A stretch of DNA of 64,000 nt. Source: Morella rubra. Its lineage: Eukaryota; Streptophyta; Magnoliopsida; Fagales; Myricaceae. The notes under the pieces are model-generated. The model searched no databases. It saw nothing but the letters and a program-made list of their open reading frames with translations, and was not told the origin of the DNA. Of this stretch, positions 22,569 through 37,500 are shown piece after piece. The first letter of the stretch is position 1, and each line of letters begins with the position of its first letter. The stretch is taken from NCBI GenBank assembly GCA_003952965.2, contig CM025853.1:12835204-12899203 (forward strand). The letters are read 5' to 3'. The position numbers and the translations under genes are program-made.

Positions 22569-25500
22569 ATGCCACTGTTCCTCACGGAGGAGGAGTTCGC
22601 ACGCTGCGCGAACGACGCCGTTGCAGTGGCGGAGAAGGCCGACGCTTTCATCACCGAGCTGAATAAGGAGGTCGAGACCTTGAGGGCCCAGGCCGACGCC
22701 TCCGCCATCACCGCCGAGCAAACCTGTTCGTTCCTCGAACAGAAGTACCTTTCCCTCTCCACCGAATTCTCAAAGCTCGAATCCCAGAACTCACAGCTTC
22801 AGTCCTCTCTTGATCAGCACCTCTCCGACCTCGCCCAAGTCCAGGCCCAAAAGCACCAACTCCATTTGCAAACGGTAAGAACACTTTTCTCGCTCGTGTG
22901 ATTCTGTTTATTTTGTGCTTTTCTATGTAAGTGTGTATATTGTGTGCAAATGCGTGTTCACGTTTGGATGAAGCTGTCTTGGTGTTTTGGATTTCTTTAG
23001 ATCGGAAAGGATGGGGAGATAGAGAGGTTGACAGCGGAGGTATCGGAGTTGCATAAGTCGAAAAGGCAGTTGATAGAGTTGGTGGAGCAGAAGGATTTGG
23101 AGATCAGTGAGAAGAATGCCGCTACCAAGAGTTATCTTGATAAAATTGTGAGTTGCATACGATTGTGCCTTTGCTGCTATGTTATTTGGATTTTGTATTT
23201 TTGAAGCTAAACTATTGTTTTTGTGCTATTCTCCTTTGTTTGATGATTGTGAAGGTCAACTTGTCCGAGACTGCCGCAGAAAGGGAGGCGCGTTTGAGTG
23301 GAATTGAGGCTGAGTTGTCTCGTGCGCAGGCTGCATGTTCTCGTCTATCCCAGGTATGAACAATGCTTTAGTTGTCAACTCTATAGCTCAGTATTCTCTC
23401 TGGCTGGCTTTAAATTTCTTTTCTTCTTGAAGGATTCTTGTTCTTTTCCTGGTTGCATTTGTTTGTTCTCTTTTCATGGTTGCATTTGGCGTCAGAAATT
23501 GATATTTCTTGCTCTCCAATTCTGTTGCTTGGGGATTCATAAGAATCAATTGTTAAGTCTGCGGTGGCAAATATAGACATGAAACAATTGTCACGAACCT
23601 AATAATATTTCTGAAGCACGACAATCTTGTACTGCCATCAGTGCAGCTAAGGAATCTAGTTTTCATATTGAGGAATGTTTTGATTAGGTCTTCTGTTGCT
23701 GGCTGTTGTACTTGCTGTTTTGTTGCCCCCCTTCTCTTGTGCCATCAAGGCTGTTATCTGCCATTTATAACATTGTTAGTTGCTTCTAAAAATCATGGTA
23801 TGGTGGCAATGGCAGACAGGGGAGTTGCAATAATTTGGTAGCTTTCTTTCTTTCTTTTGTTTTTTGTATTTTTTTTCTCAATTTGATAAGTGATAGAATT
23901 TTCAGCAGGGAGAATAAATAAAAGAAAGAACAGAAGGATTTATCTACTACATCTTAATGCATGACACCTTGATGGATAAACTTCTTGGACAATTGCTATG
24001 ATTCAGCATTTCATTTGATTTTTAAGACTGTTCAATGGCGCAAGGTTTCTACTTGACAAGCATCTTTTCCAATCAATTGAGCTTGAGTTTAACTGTTTAA
24101 GGGGTTGGCTAAACCTGCCAATTTAGGTGCACTCGTTAAAGGAATAAGTTGGGGCTTGCAAGCTCCACAACAAATCTACCAGCAATCACAATTTTCTGCT
24201 CAAAACTTGTACACGCACTGATGAAAGTGGACAGACCAAAACTGATTTTGCACTTTAACTTCTATGCTTTCTGCAAAACTTTTTCGTATGCTAGGAAATA
24301 TTAATTAAGGGGTCAATGGAGGGTAATACTGACATGAGGAACATGGTTATATGATGGTTAGCTTGGAAGAACATTTACATCTGGAATTTTTCCCTTTCAT
24401 GTAAATGGTAATTTTCTGCCTTTAAGATAGAAAGAATCAAAGAAATTTAGGCAGAAAAAACATATAATTGCTGACAGAAATGTAGTAACCTGCATACTCA
24501 TCCCAGAAAAATAAACGTGGCATATAGTTTTTTCATGAATCTGACACTGTGCATTAGTGGGTTCCAAGAAGATATGATTGCTGACATAAATGTGGCACAT
24601 ATATTTACAGGGACTGTAACTAAAACATCGGGCAGCTTGTCCTCATTACCTGGACCAAGAACCTCTAAGAAAAACTGTCTAGAATGTCTGCAAGGGTCTC
24701 CTTTGTCACACTATTAGTGATTCTCATAGGATGTCGCCTTCTTATGACAGATAACGTGATCAATGAACAATGGCTGGGCTTCCAGAATCATGTTTGTTTG
24801 TCATGCGCATTCTAATCCTTTGGCATGTCCATGCTAGGTTCTGGCCTTGGTGCTTGCCTGTTACTGCAGTGACTACCAGTTGCTTCCAATGTCTTCTATG
24901 TTTTATGCATTCTTTCGTGTTTCATTTTGAATGTACTTGTGTTTGGATTTGAGCAGGAGAAGGAACTTATAGAGAGGCATAATGTCTGGCTTAATGATGA
25001 GCTGACAGCTAAAGTTGACACTCACATCAAGTTGCGTAGACAATATAATGATCTTGAGGCTGATATGTCAGCAAAGCATGCAGATGTAAGACTGCCTTTA
25101 TGAGTTGGATTTTTTGTAATCATTGATGAAGCATCCTCCCTTCCCCCCCCCACAAAAAAAAAATTGTAATATTATTGCTCTGTCAAATTTGAATTTTCTG
25201 TTAATGCTTTTAGGTTGAGAGGCAGTTCAATGAATCCTCTGGCTCATTGCAATGGAACAAGGAGAGAGTGAGGGAGCTAGAGGCGAAGCTAACATCCTTG
25301 CAAGAGGTGTGATATGTCCTAGTTTGCCTCCTAAATTGTTTTTCCTGTAATTCATTTTGCGCCAGCTGCCTTATCATATTTCTTTGTCACTTGTGTAGGA
25401 ATTGCATTCATCTAAAGATGCTGCCGCTGCCAATGAAGAGCAATTATCGGCTGAACTCTCAACGGTGAGTTGCATGATAAGTCTTTGCAAATTAAAACAG

Positions 25501-28500
25501 TCGGCGGGTCTTTTTTAATCTTTTACTCATTTTCATATCTCTTTAGGCTGTGGACTATAAGTATGCTTGTTACTATATGGTTATAGGAATACTTGATAAT
25601 TTCCCTGTGCCTCTGTTGTTCTTATTACTGTCCTGATCGTTCTTATTAGAAAGAAGATCAACTGCTGAAATCCATCTTATATTTACTAAAGCAATTGAGT
25701 TGTTGCTCACATACATTATTTAAGTACTAGAGTCTGGTGCATTATGGTGCCAGCAGCATGGATGTAATTATAGGTTTCTGTCCTAGATTCTCTTTTTTGA
25801 GGCTAGAGGAAATTTAAGAGAATCTATTTCTGCCAAGAGGATCTTATTGGGAGAATCATGTATGAATGGTGATTTCTTTGAGATAATGGTGGTGAAGCTA
25901 AGACCTGTTACTCTGTTTCAGCCGACTATGATAGAAAGCTTGTTGAGTTGAAAATGCATGTAATCGTCTATCTTGCTATATGATAATCTGCTGAAAAGTG
26001 CAGGTAGTTGGTCCAACCTAGGTAATAATTCAGGATAGTGTGGCCCCCCCTCTGGCAGTCCCTGCCTTTTCTTCACTTGCGACAGGGAAAAAGCGAGTGG
26101 TATGTTACTTTTGAGTGAATAAAATTTGGTTCTTGATGAATATGTCAGCAATGGTGAAGGTAAACATTTTGTGGCGTCATAGCATAGAGGTTTAGGTTGT
26201 GGGCAGTTGATAGGTAGGCAACTCACTATCTAGGTTGGTCTTAGCAAGTCAATGAATGACCTCTATGCAGTTTCGGAGGAAAGTTATAGACTGACCTCTC
26301 TGCATTGTGTACTTTTGACCTATGGCGTCAGTATATAACTTAAACTTCTGACCATATGGAGTTGACTACATGGCAAAGGAAGATTGTGAATGCAGTAAGG
26401 CTTAGCAATTAGTTGGAGAATGCTTGTGTTTCTTGTTTCCTGGTACAACTGTCCCTTAGGGATCTGGAAACCTAAAACTAACACAAGCAGTAGAAAATAT
26501 TCTTTATAATTTATCTCACTCATGGCTGGGCACATCTGACTGGCTCACTTTCTTTGTAAATATTATGCTACAAAAAGCTGAAATATTACATGCTTGTCCT
26601 CCTAAATGAATTCTTTATTGCAAAAGATATCTAAGCTGTCAAATAAAAAATACTGGTTCTTTGCATTGGCTAATAGAAATAAGAATGCTGCTTTGCATGT
26701 AGACTATGGTAGACTATGGTGGTGGGCATATATTGCCCATGTTATGTAATTGGCCATATTTTGGTGACAAAAAAAGTTGGGGTTTCTATTTTACTACACA
26801 AAAGATAAGGTGGTTTATGTGGTGTGTTGAAAATTGAAGGATATCTCATGTAGTTTCCAGGGAAACAAAAAATAGCACAATATTTTCCTTTATGGGAAAG
26901 GATGATCAATTCAAGGTTCATGTGGCTCTTGGTTCTCCTGGAATTAGTGATGAGGTATACTGAGCAGTACAACAGATCAAAGTTTGCTTCTGTACTTCTG
27001 GGTCATAGATCTTTGTTATGAAAAACAAGCGATTTTTCCAGTTTTGTGATAACCTCTTCAAGTGCTCTGCAAGGCGAATTTACTTCAGTTTTCTGCTAGT
27101 TGCACCTTTACCTTTGTGTCATAATGATGTGTGGCCGTATCTGATGCCAAGTACCAAAGCATGAGGACAGAGTTTTGTCTTGTTTTTTTTCCCAGTCTAA
27201 GTATTTTTCATTCAAATGTTTTCCACTTTGCAGGTAAATAGGCTTGTTGAACTATACAAAGAAAGTTCCGAGGAATGGTCCAGGAAGGCAGGAGAGCTTG
27301 AGGGTGTCATCAAAGCCCTAGAGGTGAAATTTTCTATCTTCCTAAAATATGGATGTTTGGCAAATTTGTCTTCTTGTCTTTGCTTTTTGAGTTTTTGTGG
27401 CTATCTCAAGCAGACACATTTGGATCAAGTGGAAAAGGATCACAATGAGAGACTTGAAAAGGAAGTATCTGCAAGAAGCCAATTTGAAAAGGTATGCTTC
27501 CTGACTTATATGTGATGAGTATTAATGTTTCAGTTGGTCAGGCAGCTATTTTTTTTTGCTGTGGCTCTCCCTTTTGCAGATAGTCAGCATGATTGGAGAG
27601 CACTTTCAAGGGACTAGTTTGCACTTGTGTGATATTTACTGAAAGATAGAAGCTAGAAAACAATTTTTGGTTACATGTTTTAAAAACAATTTTTGTACTC
27701 AAAATCAATTTCTTATTAAAACATAATTTTTTCAGCAAAAATCCTTTTCAATCCCTAATAAAATTTTCCTTCATGTCATTAACCTTGTTTTCCTTGACAG
27801 AAAAACACAAAACCCGTAAACAATTCCTCTCACAAAATTTTTCTTTCTAAACATACTCTCATAACTTTCACAATCTTCTAGAGAATATATTTTAAACATT
27901 TTCTCTGTCTAGACAAGTTTTCTACGGACCCCACCACTTTTACAAACTACCAAAAAAATACATCTCAAAAAATGTTCTTAATCATTACAGAAAATGTTTC
28001 AAAACACAACCAATCATAGCCTCTAGGTTTGATGATGTGCTTAAAACAGTCTCTTGTATAGTATAGGATGATGTTTTATCATAACAGCTTGTCATTGTGA
28101 CCAATCAAATCTCTTGTTATGATTGTCTATATTATCTACTTTCTTTTGAGGCTCTCCCCCCCTCTCTCTCTCCCCTGTGGGATGCCTGGGCTGTGGTATT
28201 GATCATTAGTCTAGTTTTTTCCGGCAAGGTGTTGTCATTAGTTTAGTCTGGTGGTCCCGATGTCTTTCTCCCGTAGATTCTGTGTTGAAGCAAAGGAGTT
28301 TCAGGTTACAGTTTTAGGCGATGGTGTTGTGAAACTTTCGGAGTGGAGTTGGAAGGCTTTGAGCTCGATCTTCCTTGGGAGGTATGGAGCTGTTTGGTCA
28401 GTGAACATGGCAAGTACACTGCAGGTGGATGCCAGTAAGGAGTTTGTCATAAAATTTAACGAAGCTTCTCGGGCCTTTCTGGTGCAGAGATGTAGTAACA

Positions 28501-31500
28501 AGGCAGGGAGATATGTTGCCATAGCGGAGTTTGGAGGGGGACGCAGAAAAGGGGTGGTGATGATACCGGAAGGTAAAGGGGGTCAGGTTGGAAGGATCTG
28601 GCCGCTGTGTTTTAGGAGGTGGTGTCTCACCTTGGTCAGCTCAAAAGTGGAAGAGGGGGCTATTCTGGCTCCAGAGTTCGAATAGCCAAAGACACAGCCC
28701 TGTACGCCTAGGAAGGTAGTGGATGTTTTGCGTTGTTGGCGGAGGAAGTTTGATGATCCAATTGCGCTGGCCATTTGGAAGATGATTCCAGCTTGCATTT
28801 GGTGAAGTTTTTGGAGGGAAAGGAATGGGAGATGTTTCGAAGAAAGGGTGTGTCTTTGGCTAGGTTGGGGGGTTTTTTGTTTGCATTCTTTGTGGGCTAA
28901 TTTGTTTTAGGCAGTCCTTTTGTGGATTTTCCTGATTTTCTTAGTTTTTTAGCTGTATGCTTAGTTGTTGTCAGTATAGTCTCTTGTACTGTCAACTATC
29001 CTTTTCTTTTTCTTTAATAAAATTGGCTTACATATCAAAAAAAAAAATCTACTTTCTTTTGAGTACCACGTGATGATTAATTGGAGTCTGCTTTTAGTAT
29101 GCTTTCATTTGAGTACCTCATGATGATTATTTGGAGCTCTGTTTTAAGCGTGCTTTTACTTTGTTAGAAGCTGGCTGAATATTATCATATTATTTAGTTG
29201 TCGAATCTAGCCCCAATTTCTTTTTTTTTCCAAGTTCACTCCAATGTTTTCCCCTATTCACAGTTATTTTTTTTAATTTATTTCTTATAGGACGCTTCAG
29301 ATCTGAGAGCAAAACTTGAGAAGTGTGAAGCTGATCTTGAAAACAGTAGAAAATCCAATGAACTGAATCTTCTTCCACTCAGCAATTTCAGCACTGAAAT
29401 GTATGTCATGTTATGGTTCATCTAATAGTTTTTTTGCTGAGTTGCTCTTTTCATTTCCTTGGAAGAATGTTTTGTATCACTTACACCAAAAGAGAGAATG
29501 CCATAGATGTTGATGCTGTTTAGTTCAAGAATGTGGCTTATATGAATGCGCTTTTAACTTAATGGGATATGCTGGTTTCCGTGGATGTAAATCTCTGTCT
29601 CTTCCAATCAAGATCCTTGCTAGCTTAATTTGCGATTGCCATTATTTTATGGGTATAACAGACATATAACATTCGTCTTTTGGTGTCTATCAATGGGGTC
29701 TGGATGAGATAATACAGTAGCTTCTTTTATAATGTGGAGGCTGCAACTTTGTGAGTGAGATGATCAAATACATTTACAATGTGCCAACTTCTTAACTCTA
29801 ATTAGATCATAAAGTATAAACAGCACCTGGATTCGATTTGGGAAGGCATCAGAGTTAGAAAGAAATACTGTAGGTTTATACAGGTTCACCAATCGTAAAA
29901 TACATACACTTGTGCCAAGAGAGAGCCAGTCCAATTAATGTTTAGAGAAAAATGTAGCATCTTATATAGAAATGTTAAGGTATGCGAACCTATTAGAAAA
30001 ACCTCTCTTGGATCTCCTGGATAATGGAGTTTTAAGTCTGGTGGCTGTTTGTGAATTGATGAGACATTACTTGGGTGTTTAATAGTGTAAACTATTATAC
30101 AATTCAGTCCTATCTTTAATTTTTTGGCTGGGTTTATCTTTCAAGAATAGTTTCTCTCTCTCTCTGCAGAATGGCGCAGTTGGTACCTTATATAATGCGT
30201 TTTCAAGGATATATCTTTAATTCCAACTTTTAGATGTTACTAAGAACTCAAGGAGAAAATCTTATTTCTATAGAAAGAGAATTGTTTTGTTCTTTTTTTT
30301 TTTTTTTTCCTATTTGGAATGAAATGGACTTATTGGTTTACAGGCAGATATTTGGATGATTTTAAATTGCTTAGAATCTGAAAATTTAGATATTGTGATT
30401 ATAAGACAAATCGTTTGAGTGAGTCATCTTTTCTCTCTCATTTATCTTGGTCCTGAACAAATCTGACTGTGGTATGCTGTGAACCCAAAATTGAAATAAA
30501 GTATGGACTCAGATCCACAGTCTCTTCCTCTTAACACATATCCAAATACGACCTTTTATGCCCTGGAATCCCTGGAAAGGTCTGACTAGCTCGTGTTTTA
30601 GGTCATCATTTTATTTGGTGCTTTCGAACCTTTTGGATGCCAATGTATGGTTGATTGTTGAGTCTTCTCTTTCTATACTATTTCTGATATCTTTCAGCAA
30701 GGCAACAGATATTGAATGTTGATTTGGAAATATCTGAGTTGGGATCCCCTCTTTTTCTGGCAGTCATGTTGTATGTTTGTGAAAGTTACTCATGCTGGAG
30801 TGATCTCCCGTATTCATATCCATCTTTGGTATGCATCAGCATATCCTAAAGCATTCCTGTAACTAAACTCTTAAGTATTCTTCCTTCTGTTAATTCAATG
30901 TGCTGGTTTAGAACTTAATTAATCTCTGCTAGGTATGGAGTACCAACTTAAAACATCGCAGTATCTTTGTGATGTTAATCTTGTATGCTATGGTTTTTGA
31001 CAGATAGATTGTTTCACAAAGTCAATTTGGCTAAGTCTTTAACAGATGATGTTTATTGTTTGAGATTATGCTGTTATCCTATTTATGTTACTGATTTGAT
31101 TGTTCTGTTGCAGATTGGTGAATTCATCTGACACAAGTTACATGGTTGAGGATAATCAGATGATTATCCCCAAGATTCCTGCAGGTGTTTCAGGAACAGC
31201 CTTGGCAGCTTCACTTCTGCGTGATGGTTGGAGTGTGAGTCATTGAACTTTACTTGTTTAATTACTCTTGTGTTTTTACTAATTTTTAAAATTTATATTT
31301 TATTGCTTGCCTTTCCTTTTAGCTGGCTAAAATGTACGCGAAATATCAAGAGGCTGTTGATGCTGTGCGACATGAGCAGTTGGGAAGGAAGCAATCTGAG
31401 GCCATTTTGCAACGGGTATGGTTAATACATGCAACGATGATATTCCATCATATGGTAGAACATGACATTAGGATGATTTACGGTTTTAAATACCTATATT

Positions 31501-34500
31501 CTGGAGGAATGGTAATTCAATTTCAGGTTTTTGTAATTGTCTACCAAACCCACCCTACGGTTTTGACTTCATAGCTTCTGCTTTAGTCTTTGGGTTGTTT
31601 TTTCTCATTCTTCCAGACTTGAAAATTGTAATATTGGGCTTGTTCTTGTTTCTCGGAGGGAGATTATTTTTTCTGCTAAGCTTATAAAATTTAGCTTGAT
31701 GGTTACTGCCATTCTTTAAATTGTATTTTAACCCATATTTTCAAATGTCTTTTACCAGCCTACTGTCAACTGTTGTCCTCATTTTCTTGTTTTATAAGAT
31801 AGGATGCTTAATTTAGATGGAATATGATTTTGCAGGTCTTATATGAATTAGAGGAGAAAGCTGAAGTAATTTTGGATGAAAGAGGTATTTGCTAACCCTG
31901 ACTTAATTGTTGAGATTAGTGTCCCCTCCCACAACCCCCCCCCCCCCCCCGGCCCGGCAAAAAAAAATCTCCCAAACAGGCCATATCAGTTGTAACTGCT
32001 AATTGCATGAAACTCTTTCTATTTCTAAATTTTTTCCTCCTTAGCATCACAGCTTGGATGTTAGTACTTCAATTTTGTGTTTCCCATTATCAGATGTATA
32101 CTACATATTAACAGTTAGTGCAGTTACTGAAAGGAACTATTTTTTGGCAAGTATTTTATGTGAAATGCTTGAGCTGCAGTTCCTTCTTCTGCTACCGGTT
32201 CTATAAAGTAGAATTGAATGGAAGCAGTGAAAGTGGTTCTTCTAATTCTATATTGTAGTACACTGCTACTTAAGTTTGTGATATGCAGCCATTCCCTGCT
32301 GCAAAACTGTTCCAAATGACTGGTTGATGTTTCATGTTGGAGTATATGTATGGAACTGATGAGTCATCTGGCCCAACTAATGACATAGGTGTTGTTTAGC
32401 ATTACTTATCAAAAAAAAAAAAAGGGTGTTGTTTAGCATGGCAAAAATCTTTATATTCCAAGTTTCTAGGGGAAATGTTTTGAAGTTTGACTTTTATGGG
32501 TTTTTGTGAAAAGTTGGTAGAAAGTTGAAAGTTGTTTGGTAGGAGATTGGCTTTTATTGGCGTTTGTGAAGAAGTGTGGATAAGATGAGTTGATAGGATT
32601 TTTCATAATTGAATGGTATTGGAGATGGTGAAAAAGTGTAGATAGGAGATTGATTTTTATTGGAATTTGAGATTGACTTTTATTGGAGTATGTGTACAAG
32701 TTTTCAGATTTTGTTGTTTACCTGAATTTTTTTTTTTTGTTTTGACAAATTCAATGAAATCTTGAGAATTTTGTAGGATGCTAAACAAGACCATAGTGAC
32801 ATAAATTGGCTAGTTTTGTGTAGGGCAAAAGTGTAATATATCTCTCTTAACTACCACCCCATTTGCAGTGTTCCTTAAATTACAGTTCCTGGCAATTGAT
32901 CCTCAAAGCTATCATTTTTTACAATTTGGCCCCTCACGTAAGATCTTGCTATTAATATGAATGAAACATAATCCACGTGGCACAATCTTAACTGGTAGAT
33001 TTTTAATGAGGGGAACTTGCCAAAAGTGGTAGTTTAGGAGTTGATTGCCAAGATCGTACCTTGAGGTGGTATTTTGTGGGAGTAAGTATTATTATCCCTT
33101 TGAATAATTAATGTGTATCTTCGGTAAATGTCTTTCAATACAATAGTCTCTCATGGAGATATATTACTTAAGAGTGGTTGTCTGTTATATTTTACCATGT
33201 CAACTTAATGAGTAAAAGCTCGTTCGTCCATATTTCTTGTAAAGTTTGCAAGTAAATGTTTTTCTTTTATATGGATGCACCTTTTTCACTTCAAAGGAAA
33301 AGCTTGGTGAGTTTCAACTTGTTGCTTGGGTGTCATACCTGTCACCTTGATAAAAGAATTGACATGAATGCAGCGGAACATGAGAGAATGGCCGAGGCAT
33401 ACTCTATGATCAACCAAAAACTGCGGAACTCGCTGTCTGAACAGGATAACTTGGAGAAAACCATCCAGGAATTGAAGGTCTCTGACATATTTATCGAACC
33501 TGTATGTCTCAACTGTATCTGTCTTCGTTGTCTGACGCCTATATTTCCCAGGCTGACTTGAGGAGACATGAACGCGACTATACTCTTGCTCAGAAAGAGA
33601 TTGTTGACCTCCAGAAACAGGTAAAAATGAAGGCATTCCCAGGCCTGATGATCAATTAGTTGACGTACGGAATTCTCTGTCTCATCAGCATTGTTCATTA
33701 GACCGCTCCTTCTGAACCCTTTGTTTTTAGATTGTTTTGAGTCAGTAATTTTGTTGTTTGGGTTATCCACACTAGAACAGGATATCGAGGTCATGAACAT
33801 TGATCAGCTAGATTTTCCTCAAGTGTTAGCATTTAGTTACTAAAACATAGACATTGAATGACTCTCAATATCTTTTTCATTTTTCTATTCCCTTTATCTT
33901 CCTTCTGCCATATCTTTCCTTACGTTTGTGATTTAATGGAAGGCCATGGTTTTCACAAGTTTCTTTGTCTTCATCATTGTTGGATTTTATTTTTAACGTA
34001 TTCTTGGCCTTTCCTTTTTCCCCCGTTTAACTTTTGTTTTAACGTGTCGCTTCTTGGCTATTGTGTAAATTTCCCATACTTAAGGAGTATACTCCTAAAA
34101 ATTTGGTTTTGTCGTGGGATTGTCAAACCTGCATCCAGGCAACCTGGAGTACATGCCCTTTATTGTTCTCTACATTTTCTGATTAAATCCTCTGCATTTT
34201 ACTGGAGCATTGCTTTGTATCAAAGTATTTTTAGGTGCCACTTACCAGTCTACTGTCAATTGGGAGATATCGTTTTAGGTGACAGTTCTTCTTAAGGAAT
34301 GCCGAGATATACAACTGCGTTGTGGAGCCACTGGGCTCTGTAGTATTGATGATGATACAACTGTTATCCGGACAGTTCCAGAGTCTGATACTGAAAAAGT
34401 GATCTCCGAACGCCTGGTGAGCTTTTTGCATGTTCTATCCTCAACATGGCTTCCTGCACATACTTTTCCTTTGTAGAAGTAATGACAGGTAATTGATATT

Positions 34501-37500
34501 ACGTTTGAATGGAACATGTAAACAGTTGACGTTTAAGGACATAAATGGGTTAGTTGAGCAGAATGCCCAACTCAGGAGTCTTGTTCGTAGTCTTTCGGAT
34601 CAAGTTGAAAGTAGAGAGATGGAGTTCAAGGTTGGTCAGAAAAATTTCTTCTGTCAATCTCATGCAGGTTTGTTTTGCTGAAAAATCTCGTTTCATACTC
34701 TGCTGTGTATTAATTGCAGCAAATGCTTGAAATGGAGCTCAGAAAACACACTGATGAAGCTGCCTCTAAAGTTGCTGCTGTGTTGCAAAGAGCTGAGGAG
34801 CAAGGGCAGATGATTGAATCCCTTCACACTTCAGTGAGTGTTTATTAAGGCCACCTTTTCGTTAAATAAATCACACTTGTACCTCTCAAACTGCGGCCAC
34901 ATCCTTGGTATTTCCGCCAGCAAATGATCCCATAATTTGAAGTTTCAGTTCAATTTAGCCTCAATTGTCCAAATCAATCCCTATGTCCAAATCAGGTGTT
35001 GTTGATCTGGAAAGAAAATGCATCACACGCGTTTTAGGTGGTTTTTGGGTAAATTAAATGACTATTATACCTGATGAGTTCCTTCAATTAAGAAGAAAAA
35101 CATGTTCATCTGGCTTGTTTGTTGTCTTCATCTTCTTCTCCAGCTCTTCCCGTAAATTATACTAACCTCTTTCTCCAAATGCTCAAGGCAAAGAAATAAT
35201 ACTTTTTACTGCTTAGTCCCATCAACCAACACGAAAAGGCAAGAAGCAGAAGTATTAAAATAAGAAGCTACTCAATTCCCAAAATCTCAAGTACTTTATG
35301 ATGTTGAGGTAGCAGTTCTAGTGTTTGATATAATGCCTGCTGGAGACACGATCATAATTAATCTTGTGATAAACTGCTATCCTATGTGCTCGAGGCCTTT
35401 TCATTTATGCAAGGAATTTCATCTAATTGTGCGCTTGCACTCCAATTGCTTTCCTTCTCAGAAGCCCTTCTAATCTGTTGGTTGCTGTGGCACCACCTGG
35501 CATTAGATGGTTGTGAGTTAGATTATACCCAGGGTATGATCTAGAGGGAGGACGGTGCCTATGGATCATGTAAGAGATCAAATGGAAGAGAAAAAAATTA
35601 ACTAAAACAGACACTACATGTTTTTATTTAGCAAAAAGTGACTTGCACTCACTTTTCAGAGGTTATATTGGCTTACAGTCAGAGATACTTAGTGTTTTGA
35701 AGGAATCAGCTATGGCAATATTAGAAGGTGGAGAAAACCTGGTCAAGGAAGGAGGGAGTGGAGATGAGATGAAGAAGATAGCTGTCTCAACTTTATTATT
35801 TGGGCTTACAGCTATATTCCCTCCTCTTTGGAACCTTATTTCAGTGAATTGCTTTCTGCTTTTTTCAAGGGTTCTCTGACCATCTTTTGCTGTTTGAACT
35901 AGTTGGGGCAGTGGGTGTCTGTAACTCCCCAAAGAAGTGCAAGCCTGTTAAATTCTGAAGATGGAAAAAAAGAGTCGAAAGAATGGTGTTTAATGCGTTA
36001 TTCTTATTACTGCATGATCTGATATTTATACACGAAAGCTCAACTAATTACATAACAATTCTCTAACAGGTTAACAACTATTCTAACAACTTAACATCTA
36101 CTCTGCCACGTCACTTAGATAAGTTACAGAGAAGTAAACTACGTCGGTTAATACTCCCCATCAAGATGGAGTGTGTATGTTAAGTACACCTGTTAAGTAC
36201 ACCCATCTTGGAGAGCAAGTATTGAAGTTGAACAGAACCGAGAGCCTTGGTTAGCAAATCTGCAACTTGATGCTTGTAGGCAATGTGAAAAGTCTGAATG
36301 ATTCCAACAGTGAGTTTGTCCTGGATGAAGTGGCAGTCAATCTCAATATGTTTGGTGCTGGAAGACTGAGTTAGATGCAATATGTAGAGCAGACTGACTA
36401 TCACAAAAGAGCATGGCTGGTTTAGTGTGAGAAACTTGGAAATCAGCAAGAAGATACAAAAGCCATTGTATCTCAGAAACTGCAGATGCCGTCGCCCGAT
36501 ACTCAGCTTCAGTTGAGGATCTAGAAATAGTAGGTTGTTTATTTGATTTCCAAGACACGAGAATCTTCAAGGAATACACTATAACCAGTTATGGACTTTC
36601 GAGTTTCAGGGCAAACTGCCCAATCGGAATCTGAATATGCTTTGAGGTGGAGAGGAGATGATGAAGGGAAAAATAGACCTTGCCCAACAGTTGCTTTCAA
36701 ATATCGGAGAATTCGATGTGCAGCCTGGAGATGAGGTTTACGGGGTTTATCCATGAACTGGCTGAGTACTTGTACCAAATAAGAGAGATCTGGCCGAGTC
36801 ATGGTAAGATAAATGAGCCTGCCAATGAGTCTTCAATAGCTGGTAGCATCGGCAAGTAAGGTGCCAGTGGATGATGTCAACTTTTGATTTTGTTCAAGAG
36901 GAGTATGAGCTGGCCGTGAACGCAAGTGACCAGAATCATGAAGAACATCTAACACAAACTTCCGTTGATTTAAATAAATCCCTTTAGTTGAACGAGCAAT
37001 CTTCAAACCAAGAAAGAATTTGAGAGACCCCAAGTCTTTGATCTTGAATCGGGCATCAATTAAAGTCTTAAATGCAGTAATCCTAGGAAGATCATTGCTA
37101 GCTAAGATAATGTCATCCACATAGACAAGCAAAGCCATAAACACATTATTTTGGTGCCAAGTTAATTGGTTGCCAAGGCAAGGGAGTGAATCACACCTCT
37201 TGGATACCGAAGTTGAACATCAAATCTGCAACTTGATGAAGTGAAAAGTCTGAAGCCAGCAGTAATGAACAGTCACTCAATATGAAGACCGAGTTAGAAG
37301 CTATATGCAAGCAGATAGACTATCACAGAAAAGCATTGGTTTAGTGTGAGAAACTTGGAAATCAGGAAGATACAAAAGCCACTGAATTTCAGAAACTGCA
37401 GCCGCCATTGCTCGATACTCAACTTCCATACCATAACCAGCTTTCGAGATTCCAAGCAGCCCAATCAGAGTAATAAGCTTTGAGATGGAGAGGAGATGAC

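Noticed and set aside
28251-28685. 144-aa ORF as a host gene with a DUF4283-like part
   Set aside because: It lies inside a 17-bp-flanked LINE copy and matches the ORF1 start of that family.
31937-31956. Poly-C tract as a regulatory element
   Set aside because: A simple homopolymer with no context supporting function. Its length may be unreliable.
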